Assembly: GCA_021793195.1 (NCBI GenBank)
Contig: JAJYTG010000008.1
Coordinates: forward strand, 1 to 43,292
From: Pseudomonadota bacterium
GTDB taxonomy: Bacteria > Pseudomonadota > Gammaproteobacteria > Xanthomonadales > Rhodanobacteraceae
Direction: 5' to 3'
Length of the DNA stretch: 43,292 nucleotides
Shown: positions 35,108 to 41,833 of the stretch, piece by piece
Numbering within the stretch: position 1 is the first letter of the stretch
How the letters are laid out: each line of letters opens with the position of its first letter
Notes under the pieces: model-generated
Told to the model about the DNA's origin: nothing
The model's database searches: none
Seen by the model: the letters and a program-made list of their open reading frames with translations, nothing else
Position numbers and translations under genes: made by a program

Positions 35108-35141
35108 ACGGCGCGCCTTCCATGGCGCGCCGTTTGCGTTT
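35108..35141 (+). terminator. Rho-independent terminator after tRNA-Val
   Basis: ACGGCGCGCC (35108-35117) pairs perfectly with GGCGCGCCGT (35124-35133) around loop TTCCAT, followed by TTGCGTTT. The 10-bp GC stem and T-rich tail, 13 bases after the tRNA, mark it as the tRNA-Val terminator. Confidence 0.75.
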
Positions 35142-35154
35142 GGACGGAGTCCCG

Positions 35155-35182
35155 CCTCAACATACGCACTCGTATGTTGAGG
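35155..35182. promoter_or_regulatory. Perfect 12-bp inverted repeat upstream of the sigma-54 activator gene
   Basis: CCTCAACATACG (35155-35166) and CGTATGTTGAGG (35171-35182) are perfect inverted repeats around CACT. There is no T-tract, so it is not an ordinary terminator. An AT-rich stretch follows (35183-35220) with TGTGA at 35205-35209 and an imperfect second half TGAAA, weakly like a CRP/Clp site. The element lies 209 bases before the VpsR-like regulator and may be an operator or an RNA hairpin in its leader. The rest of 35183-35390 holds no gene. Confidence 0.5.
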
Positions 35183-35390
35183 AATTCCATCAAATATTAC
35201 GAAATGTGATATATGTGAAACACTCCATGGGCAGCCTGGCTCGTGCAGTTGGCAGCTCCGGATTGCCGACAGGTTCGGTCCACGCGACCGGCGGATCGCG
35301 ACGAGGGGTGCGCGGACTGACCTGATCGTCACCGAGCCGAGCAGTCTGGCGCGGCGCAGCCGGCGACGACCCGGCGACAAGGAGTGGGAC

Positions 35391-36740
35391 ATGACGACGG
35401 TTCCGATCGCGGTACGCAGCTTCATCCATCTCGGCGCCATGGCAGAGGGACTGGAAAGCTCGCTGCTTGCCAGCGGCTGGCAACGGATTCCCGTCGCCAC
35501 GCTGGCCCATGTGTCCGCAGCGTTGCGCAAGGCCGGCTCTCGTGTGGCTCTGGTGGATCTGGGTGACGGCGATGCCACGCGTCTGCGCGACGTGGCCGCG
35601 CTGATTTCACGTCACACCGACGTTGAATGGCTGGCGCAGGTTGCGCCGGCAGCGCTTGATGGCGCGGCGCTTCGGGAGGTCATCTACAGCAGTTTCTTCG
35701 ATTTCTGCACGGCCCCGCTGGACGTGGAGCGTTTGCGGGCAGCGCTTGGACACGCTTGGGGCATGTCCGAACTGGGGCCGCGCGTCGATGCCAAATCGCA
35801 GGCAGGACTCGGACTAGGCGGCATGGTGGGCGAAAGTCCTGCCATCCGCACGCTCCTGACGCAGCTGCGCAAGCTGGCGCCGATCGATGTTCCGATCCTG
35901 ATCACCGGCGAGTCCGGCACCGGCAAGGAAATCGCGGCCCGCAATCTGCACGCGTTGTCACCGCGCAAGGACGCACCGTTCATCGCCATCAACTGCGGCG
36001 GGCTGTCGGAGAAGCTGGTGCCTTCGGAGCTGTTCGGCCATGAGCGCGGCGCCTTTACAGGTGCCACCGCGCGCAAGATCGGCCGCATCGAGGCAGCCGC
36101 CGGCGGCACCGTGTTCCTCGACGAGATCGGTGATCTGCCGCTGGATGCGCAGGCCAACCTGCTGCGCTTTCTGCAGGAGGGCACGATCGAGCGCGTGGGC
36201 AGCCATGTGTCGATCAAGGTGGACGCACGCGTGATTGCGGCGACGCATGTGGATCTGGAGCGCGCGGTCGCGGAGGACCGCTTCCGGCAGGATCTGTACT
36301 ACCGACTCAACGTGCTGCGTCTGCGCATGCCGCCTCTGCGCGAACGGGACAGCGATGTCGAGCACCTTGCGCGCTATTTCCTCGACCGTTACGCGCGCGA
36401 ACTGGGTATTCGCATCCGTGGCTACAGCCTGGCCGCGCTGCGTGCGTTGAGCGCGCATCCGTGGCCCGGCAACGTCCGCGAACTGATGAACCGCGTGCGC
36501 CGTGCCGTGGTGCTGTGCGAAGGCGGCCTGATCCGGCCCGCCGATCTCGAGCTGGACGGCGAACGCGAGGATGCGCGCATGTTGTCTCTTGACGAGGCGC
36601 GCGCACACGCCGAGCGCGAGACCATCGTGCGCTGCCTGCAGGAAACGCGCTTCAACGTCAGCGAGTGCGCGCGCCGCCTGCAGGTATCACGCGTGACGCT
36701 CTACCGCCTGTGCAAGAAGCTCGAGGTCAGCCTGGGTTAG
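35391..36740 (+). CDS. Sigma-54-dependent transcriptional activator, VpsR-like
   Basis: This 449-residue protein has a divergent receiver-like N-domain (residues 1-130) that lacks the usual phospho-acceptor pattern and resembles the VpsR N-domain. An AAA+ domain follows with Walker A GESGTGKE (173-180), the sigma-54-contacting GAFTGA (220-225) and Walker B GGTVFLDEIGDLP. The Fis-type helix-turn-helix is at the end (ECARRLQVSRVTLYRLCKKL). The intact GAFTGA means it can act on RpoN holoenzyme. It directly precedes the putative -24/-12 promoter (37025-37041) and the Fap-like operon, so it is the likely activator; VpsR relatives often respond to c-di-GMP, which cannot be read from sequence here. 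Confidence 0.92.
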   Translation: MTTVPIAVRSFIHLGAMAEGLESSLLASGWQRIPVATLAHVSAALRKAGSRVALVDLGDGDATRLRDVAALISRHTDVEWLAQVAPAALDGAALREVIYSSFFDFCTAPLDVERLRAALGHAWGMSELGPRVDAKSQAGLGLGGMVGESPAIRTLLTQLRKLAPIDVPILITGESGTGKEIAARNLHALSPRKDAPFIAINCGGLSEKLVPSELFGHERGAFTGATARKIGRIEAAAGGTVFLDEIGDLPLDAQANLLRFLQEGTIERVGSHVSIKVDARVIAATHVDLERAVAEDRFRQDLYYRLNVLRLRMPPLRERDSDVEHLARYFLDRYARELGIRIRGYSLAALRALSAHPWPGNVRELMNRVRRAVVLCEGGLIRPADLELDGEREDARMLSLDEARAHAERETIVRCLQETRFNVSECARRLQVSRVTLYRLCKKLEVSLG

Positions 36741-37024
36741 GGCCCTGCAGACTCCGGCATCGGCGAGTCCGGCGCGCCGGCGTGATCGTCGAGTCTGCGG
36801 GCACCGTCCTCTTCGGCGTACCACGATGGGCGCCTCCCGTTTCGCATGCGCGACGCGCTGTACTGTATCGATCTGTCTACACCACTGTACGAGTGCCAAA
36901 ACCGCGTCCAACCTGGACCAACGCGCGATTACCCTTCGCAGGCTGTAGCGTCGGCGCAACACCCACGCTGATTCCGGTGCGTTGACCGCCCATCGCATCT
37001 CCGAGCAAACAATCACTTGCGTGG

Positions 37025-37041
37025 TTGGCATCGCTCTTGCC
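37025..37041 (+). promoter_or_regulatory. Sigma-54 (-24/-12) promoter of the Fap-like operon
   Basis: TTGGCATCGCTCTTGCC matches the consensus YTGGCACGNNNNTTGCW. The diagnostic GG (37027-37028) and GC (37039-37040) are separated by exactly 10 bases, as required. Transcription would start near 37052, 25 bases before the first gene at 37077. A VpsR-like activator gene ends 284 bases upstream, and rpoN is in the same window. The region 36741-37024 has no gene; it holds a stem GCAGACTC/GAGTCTGC (36747-36754 and 36791-36798) that may end the regulator transcript, and repeated CTGTAC near 36860-36890 that could be activator sites. Confidence 0.8.
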
Positions 37042-37076
37042 TCTAGGGCCGTGCGATGGACCGAGGGGATGCCCAC

Positions 37077-37580
37077 ATGCATGCAACTGGCGGAATCACC
37101 CGCACCACGTGGCTGGCGGGCTGCAAGGCAGCGCTACTGATTCTTGCCTGCGGTTTCGATCAGGCGGATGCCGCCGGTGCCCGCCAAGGCATGTATCCGT
37201 GGCTGGGTGAAATCGTGCTTCTGCGCGACGTACCTGCGCGCGCCGCCGTCCGGCCTGCCCCACCCGGCATGGCGCTGATCATCGACCCCAGTCCGCGCGG
37301 TGAGCTGGAGGCCACCTTGGCTACGCGCGAACTCGATGATGGCGATCTGCTGGCCACCGCCGCGGCAGCGCCAATGGTCGGCTCTGCGCTGCAGGGCATG
37401 CCCAACGTCCACAGTCTGATCGGCCCGACGCTCGGTATCGCGCCGGCGCGCGGTGCCGGTCCCGGCGGCGCGCTGACCGGACCCTTGGGCGCGCTGGGCG
37501 GCGCCACACGCGGTATCGGCGGCTCCGTCACCGGCGCGCTGCAAGGCGCCGGACTGCTGCCGCCCGCGGGCGGCCACTGA
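37077..37580 (+). CDS. Small exported protein, first gene of the Fap-like operon (FapA position)
   Basis: I choose ATG 37077, with GAGGGG at 37063-37068, over the ATG at 37056, which has no ribosome-binding site. The 167-residue product has a signal peptide (TTWLAGCKAALLILACGFDQ, cleaved near ADA-AG), then a mixed region with LGEIVLLRDVPARAAVRPAP and a Gly/Ala/Pro-rich C-terminus (GPLGALGGATRGIGGSVTGA). It matches FapA of Pseudomonas in size and position, but I recognise no sequence motif of that protein. It is followed after one base by the next gene. Confidence 0.7.
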   Translation: MHATGGITRTTWLAGCKAALLILACGFDQADAAGARQGMYPWLGEIVLLRDVPARAAVRPAPPGMALIIDPSPRGELEATLATRELDDGDLLATAAAAPMVGSALQGMPNVHSLIGPTLGIAPARGAGPGGALTGPLGALGGATRGIGGSVTGALQGAGLLPPAGGH

Positions 37581-37581
37581 G

Positions 37582-38211
37582 ATGACGGGCATGCGCTCAC
37601 GTCGACTGCTGCTGCTGATCCTGCTGCCTTGCGCAGCCCCGGCGTCCGCCGACGACTACACCGCCATGCTGCAGTACCTGACGCACAGCAGCCTGGACGG
37701 AAACGCACTGGCCGGCGCGCATGGCGCGATCGCGGTCAACCTCGCGGCCGGCGACGCCAATCTGCAGACCAACCTCGGCGCAATCGCCGTTGGTGATCGC
37801 GCCGTTGCCATCGTGCTGCCCGCGCAGCAGATCGATCGCCTGACCGCGACGCATCCCGGCGCCATGAGCGCGCGCATCGCAGGCAACGCACTGAACGGCG
37901 CGCGCGGCATCGTATCCATCAATCAGGTCAGCGGCATCGCCAACCGGCAGGTCAATGCGGTGACGATGCAGCTGAGCCAGCAAGGCATTCACGAAGAGGC
38001 GGCGGACGACTGGTTCGCCGCCTCGTTCGCGAATACGGACGCGTCACGCGCGCGCCCGGCAGGGGCTTCTTCCCGCGAGCCCAGGTCCGCGACGGTGTCG
38101 TCGTCGGCCCTCAGGGGGTTGGAAGGGGTCGTGCAAATCAACCAGGTCGCGGGCATGGGCAACCTCACGAGCAACCAGATGGTGCTCAACGTGGAAACGC
38201 CTCCGCACTGA
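37582..38211 (+). CDS. Secreted repeat protein of the Fap-like operon (FapB-like minor amyloid position)
   Basis: This 209-residue protein starts one base after the preceding stop. After the signal peptide (LLLLILLPCAAPASA) it has three related repeats: SSLDGNALAGAHGAIAVNLA followed by AGDANLQTN; IAGNALNGARGIVSINQVSG followed by IANRQVN; and SALRGLEGVVQINQVAGMGN. The shared pattern (G-x-A/G, then V/I-N-x-x-G, then N-x-Q/T-x-N) recurs in the large repeat protein downstream. In Pseudomonas FapB is a minor fibre subunit or nucleator of this size; the role here is inferred from synteny and the shared repeat. Confidence 0.75.
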   Translation: MTGMRSRRLLLLILLPCAAPASADDYTAMLQYLTHSSLDGNALAGAHGAIAVNLAAGDANLQTNLGAIAVGDRAVAIVLPAQQIDRLTATHPGAMSARIAGNALNGARGIVSINQVSGIANRQVNAVTMQLSQQGIHEEAADDWFAASFANTDASRARPAGASSREPRSATVSSSALRGLEGVVQINQVAGMGNLTSNQMVLNVETPPH

Positions 38212-38235
38212 TTCCTACCAAGGCAGGAGATGAAC

Positions 38236-39573
38236 ATGAATACACGACTGAAAAGGACTGCGCTCGCCGTTGCCGCTGCGTCGTTGTTTGCTGCGGCCCC
38301 CGTTGCGGTGTGGGCGCAGAGTTGCGGCGAAAGTGACGTGACCTGCAACATCAACATCAACTACACGCTGGATCAGGTGGATTGGGTACGCAACTACACC
38401 CTGGATGCGTACGCCAATATCGTTGGCCAGGTCTATTACGACGAAAACGTGGATATCAACACCGACACACAGATTCGCCGCGTACGGATGAACAAGGACA
38501 TCAGCCTGGTCAGCGACATCACGATCAGCGGCAACCCAACCGTGTCGGGCAATATCGAGGTCGACTCGGCCGCGGTCGCAGTGATCGACAACCGCCAGTC
38601 GATCAGCAATGAACTGGCCGAGAACGATCTGCTCAACAACACCGCGGGCATCGGCGACTCCGTGGCGCAGAATGCATCCGGAAACCTCGGCTTCAACGTC
38701 GCCGCCGGCGACAACAACGCGCAGGACAACGCTGCCGCGCTGTCGGCCACCGATGCCCAGTACACCTTCGGCATGGCCGATGCTGAAATTTTCGTCGAGC
38801 AAGCCAACAGCGGCAATCTCACCGCCAACTACGGCGTGACCAACAGCGCCGGCCTCAGCGGCGATGCGTTCCAGAACGCCACAGGCAACATCGGCATCAA
38901 TGTCACCGCCGGCAACAACAACATGCAGAAGAATGCCTTGGCCGCGTCAGTGGCCACGACCAACATGGCGCAGGCAACCGTCAGCTCGAACCAGAAGTCG
39001 TCCGGAAACGCCACGCTGAATACCGGCTACTTCGACACGCTGGTCAGTACCATTGGCGTCTCGCTGAGCGGTACGGTATCCGGAAGCAACGAGAATGGTT
39101 CGGTCAACGGCAGCTATGCCGGCACTGCAGATCAGCGCTTCAACATGTATCCGGACAACTGGGGCAAGGGCGCGAATGAGACCCCGACCTCGGCCCATCC
39201 GACCACGGGCCCCTGGCTTGGCCATACGGATTTCGATACGAACACCCAGCTCACCGACATCAACGGCAACCCCATCGTGCGCACGCCGGGCAATGATCCG
39301 GGTGATCCCAGCAACGACGGTGGCTCGCTGGTGATGAACGAGAACGGCCAGCTGACCATCGAGGAGATGGCGGCGACCCTGAGCGGCACGATTTCCTACG
39401 TGCAGCAGATCGCGGTGTTTGCATCGAACGACGCCTCGCTGTCGGGCAACGCGTTGCAGAACGCCTCCGGCAACATCGGTGTCAATGTGTCCGCTGGCAC
39501 CGGCAACATGCAGGCCAACAGTATGGCACTGGCGGTCGCGCAGCCGACCGCTCCGGGCGGCCCTCAGGAGTGA
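38236..39573 (+). CDS. Large Asn/Gly-rich repeat protein, probable major amyloid subunit (FapC-like)
   Basis: I choose ATG 38236, seven bases after AGGAG; an ATG at 38230 is too close to it. The 445-residue product has a signal peptide ending AVWAQ. Three repeats are visible: about residues 134-170 (AQNASGNLGFNVAAGDNNAQ), 202-238 (FQNATGNIGINVTAGNNNMQ) and 398-432 (LQNASGNIGVNVSAGTGNMQ). Between them are low-complexity linkers, including one of about 110 residues rich in Asn, Gly, Thr and Pro. The repeat closely resembles those of Pseudomonas FapB/FapC functional amyloids. The CxC motif near the Pseudomonas FapC C-terminus is absent; the only cysteines are near the mature N-terminus (SCGESDVTC). 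Confidence 0.82.
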   Translation: MNTRLKRTALAVAAASLFAAAPVAVWAQSCGESDVTCNININYTLDQVDWVRNYTLDAYANIVGQVYYDENVDINTDTQIRRVRMNKDISLVSDITISGNPTVSGNIEVDSAAVAVIDNRQSISNELAENDLLNNTAGIGDSVAQNASGNLGFNVAAGDNNAQDNAAALSATDAQYTFGMADAEIFVEQANSGNLTANYGVTNSAGLSGDAFQNATGNIGINVTAGNNNMQKNALAASVATTNMAQATVSSNQKSSGNATLNTGYFDTLVSTIGVSLSGTVSGSNENGSVNGSYAGTADQRFNMYPDNWGKGANETPTSAHPTTGPWLGHTDFDTNTQLTDINGNPIVRTPGNDPGDPSNDGGSLVMNENGQLTIEEMAATLSGTISYVQQIAVFASNDASLSGNALQNASGNIGVNVSAGTGNMQANSMALAVAQPTAPGGPQE

Positions 39574-39589
39574 TGGCAGGCAATAACCG

Positions 39590-39619
39590 GAACGGGGCGG
39601 CACGCCGCCCCGTTCTTTT
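39590..39619 (+). terminator. Stem-loop terminator or attenuator inside the Fap-like operon
   Basis: GAACGGGGCGG (39590-39600) pairs perfectly with CCGCCCCGTTC (39605-39615) around a 4-base loop, followed by TTTTC. It stands between the putative fibre-subunit gene and the C39 peptidase gene. Partial termination here would make the subunit transcript much more abundant than that of the secretion genes. Confidence 0.8.
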
Positions 39620-39670
39620 CGTGGCGCCTGTCTGTCTCATCCAACCGAAAGCGAGCGACGGAGTGCAGCA

Positions 39671-40372
39671 ATGGATCGGACCCTGATCCGTACGGTCGTC
39701 ACGACGGTAGCGCTACTCGTGAGTTTCGGCGTCGATGCCGCGGACGTCCGTTTTGGCGGAGTGCTGCCTGACGGAAGTCTGCTGACACGCAATGTGGTCA
39801 GCCTGCGCGAGTCGCGCTACGTCAACATGATTCCGCAACGGACCGATTTCAGCTGTGGCGCGGCGGCACTGGCGACCTTGCTGCGATACGCCTACCGCAT
39901 GGATGTGGACGAGAACATCGTGATGCAGGGCATGCTTGCCGTTGCTGACCCTGCACTGGTTCGCGAGCGCGGCTTTTCGTTGCTCGACATCAAGCGTTAC
40001 GTTGAAAGCCTGGGCATGCGAGGGCGCGGGTACCGCGTCGATCTGCAACGCTTGCGCAGCCTGCGTATCCCCACCTTGGTGCTGCTGGATACGCAGGGTT
40101 ACAAGCATTTCGTCGTGCTCAAGCGCGTCGCCGGGGGGCGTGTCGAAGTCGCGGATCCGGCGTTGGGCAACAAGTCCTACGTGCTCGAGGAGTTTCAACG
40201 CATGTGGCCCAGCAAGGCCGTGTTCGCGGTGATCGGCAGCGGATTCGATCGCGACACGGTGCTGTTTGACCGCTCCGGTCCACCCAGTGCACGCGCGCTG
40301 TTTGCGCTGCAGGGCCCCATTTCCGATGGTGAATTGCTCGACTTCGGATTCACCCATGCGGATCTGTTCTGA
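39671..40372 (+). CDS. C39-family cysteine peptidase (FapD-like)
   Basis: This 233-residue protein has an N-terminal signal or anchor (TVVTTVALLVSFGVDA) and a complete C39 catalytic set: Gln56 and Cys62 in QRTDFSCGAAALATLL, His146 in GYKHFVVLKR and Asp162 in VADPALG. C39 domains usually cleave double-glycine leaders in ABC exporters; here there is no ABC part. Stand-alone C39 peptidases of this size (FapD) occur in every known fap operon, where they are needed for fibre secretion. GGAG lies upstream of the ATG. It follows the stem-loop at 39590-39619 and is 11 bases before the next gene. Confidence 0.88.
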   Translation: MDRTLIRTVVTTVALLVSFGVDAADVRFGGVLPDGSLLTRNVVSLRESRYVNMIPQRTDFSCGAAALATLLRYAYRMDVDENIVMQGMLAVADPALVRERGFSLLDIKRYVESLGMRGRGYRVDLQRLRSLRIPTLVLLDTQGYKHFVVLKRVAGGRVEVADPALGNKSYVLEEFQRMWPSKAVFAVIGSGFDRDTVLFDRSGPPSARALFALQGPISDGELLDFGFTHADLF

Positions 40373-40383
40373 GGGAGTGTGTG

Positions 40384-41175
40384 ATGCGGATACGAGTGAA
40401 AGGTTTAATCCTTGCGACAGCGCTGCTGTGCGCATGCTGCCTTGGCGGTGTGGCGGGCGCTGCGGATGTCGATCGCCCGCTGGCTCGCGGCTTGCAGGAG
40501 TTGCCCGAGACCACCTTGGGTGACATGCGCGGCCGCTATCTGGCCGGCAGCAACACCGTGCTCTATTTCGGCGTGCAGATGCTGTCGAGCTGGCAGATGC
40601 CGGATGGCCGCTTGCTCAGCGGCAGCGCACTGATCAATATCGATTTTCGCGGCGGATCACCGGTGGTCAGCTTCACGCCCACGGTGAGCATCGTCAACAC
40701 AGGGCCCGGCGGCACGCTTGCCGACACGCACGCGCGGACGATCGACAGCAGCGGCGTCGCCAACGCCTCGGGTCTGGTACAGAACATCCAGGTGACCGGA
40801 GATCACAACCGCGTCGGGAATACGCTGCGTCTCGATGTACTGGGTGCGGTACCGTCAGGTGCCGGCGGCGGCAGCAGCGGCCCGGATTCGGCGCAAACCA
40901 CCAGCGACGGCGCCAGTGCGCGCGTGGCGCTCACGTCGGACGGCATTGGCGTGACCCTGGCGTTGGCTGATCAGGGTCTGGTCCGGCAGCTGATCCGCGG
41001 GAATGGCGCCGGAATGGGCAGCGTGCTGCAGAGCGCCGCCGTGCTTGGCGACAACCACCTGATCACCAATCAGCTGCAGATGACGCTGGTCTTGCAGCGG
41101 CTGGATCCGGCGAGTCTGCTGCGTCAAAGCGTTGCACAGTCTCTGTCCCAGATGCGCGGGCTTGACCACCCGTGA
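40384..41175 (+). CDS. Secreted protein with one Fap-type repeat (FapE-like position)
   Basis: ATG 40384, six bases after GGGAG, gives 263 residues; a GTG at 40381 is the alternative. A signal peptide (LILATALLCACCLGGVAGAA) is followed by LPETTLGDMRGRYLAGSNTV, a short motif seen at the N-terminus of several bacterial secreted proteins of amyloid loci. The middle has SSGVANASGLVQNIQVTGDH followed by NRVGN, one copy of the repeat pattern of the two upstream proteins, and the C-terminus has AAVLGDNHLITNQLQMTLVL. No cysteine remains after the signal, unlike Pseudomonas FapE with its CxC motif. Size and order fit FapE. Confidence 0.72.
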   Translation: MRIRVKGLILATALLCACCLGGVAGAADVDRPLARGLQELPETTLGDMRGRYLAGSNTVLYFGVQMLSSWQMPDGRLLSGSALINIDFRGGSPVVSFTPTVSIVNTGPGGTLADTHARTIDSSGVANASGLVQNIQVTGDHNRVGNTLRLDVLGAVPSGAGGGSSGPDSAQTTSDGASARVALTSDGIGVTLALADQGLVRQLIRGNGAGMGSVLQSAAVLGDNHLITNQLQMTLVLQRLDPASLLRQSVAQSLSQMRGLDHP

Positions 41176-41303
41176 ATGCCGGGAGTGTCCCCGGTCCGGC
41201 CCGCGCGCTTCACCATCGACGAGGTCGTTAACCGGCTTCCATGGCAACCGAGTGCTGCGGTCAACCCCGTTGTCTCCGCGCGACAACCCGTTGGGAAATG
41301 ATC

Positions 41304-41705
41304 ATGACCGATATGAGTCGACTCAAGTATCTGCGAATCGCCTTGGTCGTGATCGGCCTGACATTCATTGCGGGAATAAGCCTGCTCATGATCGTCTGGC
41401 CATCCGGCTGGACATGGCACACGGGCCATTCGGATTATCCGCCGATGATCATCGGCGTCTACGCGGCCCTCGGCATTTTCCTGATCCTGGCCGCCAGGAG
41501 CCCGCTTGATCACCTCAGCCTGATCTGGTTCACCATCTGGTCGAGCGTGGCATACGGTGGGGTCATGGCGTTGCAGTCGGTTACCGGTACAGACAATGCT
41601 GGCCATCTCCTCGACGATGCGCCCGCGCTCTTCATCGTGGCCGCGGTGCTGGCTGTCCTGACTCCGCGCGGCGAGAAAGCAAAACTCTTGCAAGGCATGA
41701 CCTGA
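41304..41705 (+). CDS. DUF6632-like four-helix membrane protein within the Fap-like locus
   Basis: ATG 41304, with GGGA upstream, gives 133 residues (start candidates at 41298 and 41241 are less well supported). Four hydrophobic helices are visible: LRIALVVIGLTFIAGISLLM, PMIIGVYAALGIFLILAA, LIWFTIWSSVAYGGVMAL and APALFIVAAVLAVLTP. The pattern YLRIALVVIGL...MIVWPSGW...PLDHLSLIWFTIWSSV fits the uncharacterised DUF6632 family as I recall it. There is no such gene in the canonical fap operon; it may be an unrelated passenger or a membrane component of this version of the system. A 128-base gap to each neighbour suggests separate transcription. Confidence 0.75.
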   Translation: MTDMSRLKYLRIALVVIGLTFIAGISLLMIVWPSGWTWHTGHSDYPPMIIGVYAALGIFLILAARSPLDHLSLIWFTIWSSVAYGGVMALQSVTGTDNAGHLLDDAPALFIVAAVLAVLTPRGEKAKLLQGMT

Positions 41706-41833
41706 ATGAGAACTTGAAAGCGCCCTTGCATCTTCCCGCTGCGGCGTATTCCCGGATTCCATAACACGCATACCACTCGCTGCAGTCTGGGCTCTGATGC
41801 AGTACTTAATTCACACGATCGGGGGTTTTGTGC

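Noticed and set aside
41240-41256. Sigma-54 promoter before the DUF6632-like gene
   Set aside because: TGGCAACCGAGTGCTGC has GG and GC 9 bases apart where 10 are required.
41706-41833. Second sigma-54 promoter before the barrel gene
   Set aside because: TTGAAAGCGCCCTTGCA has correct spacing but GA in place of the essential GG at -24.
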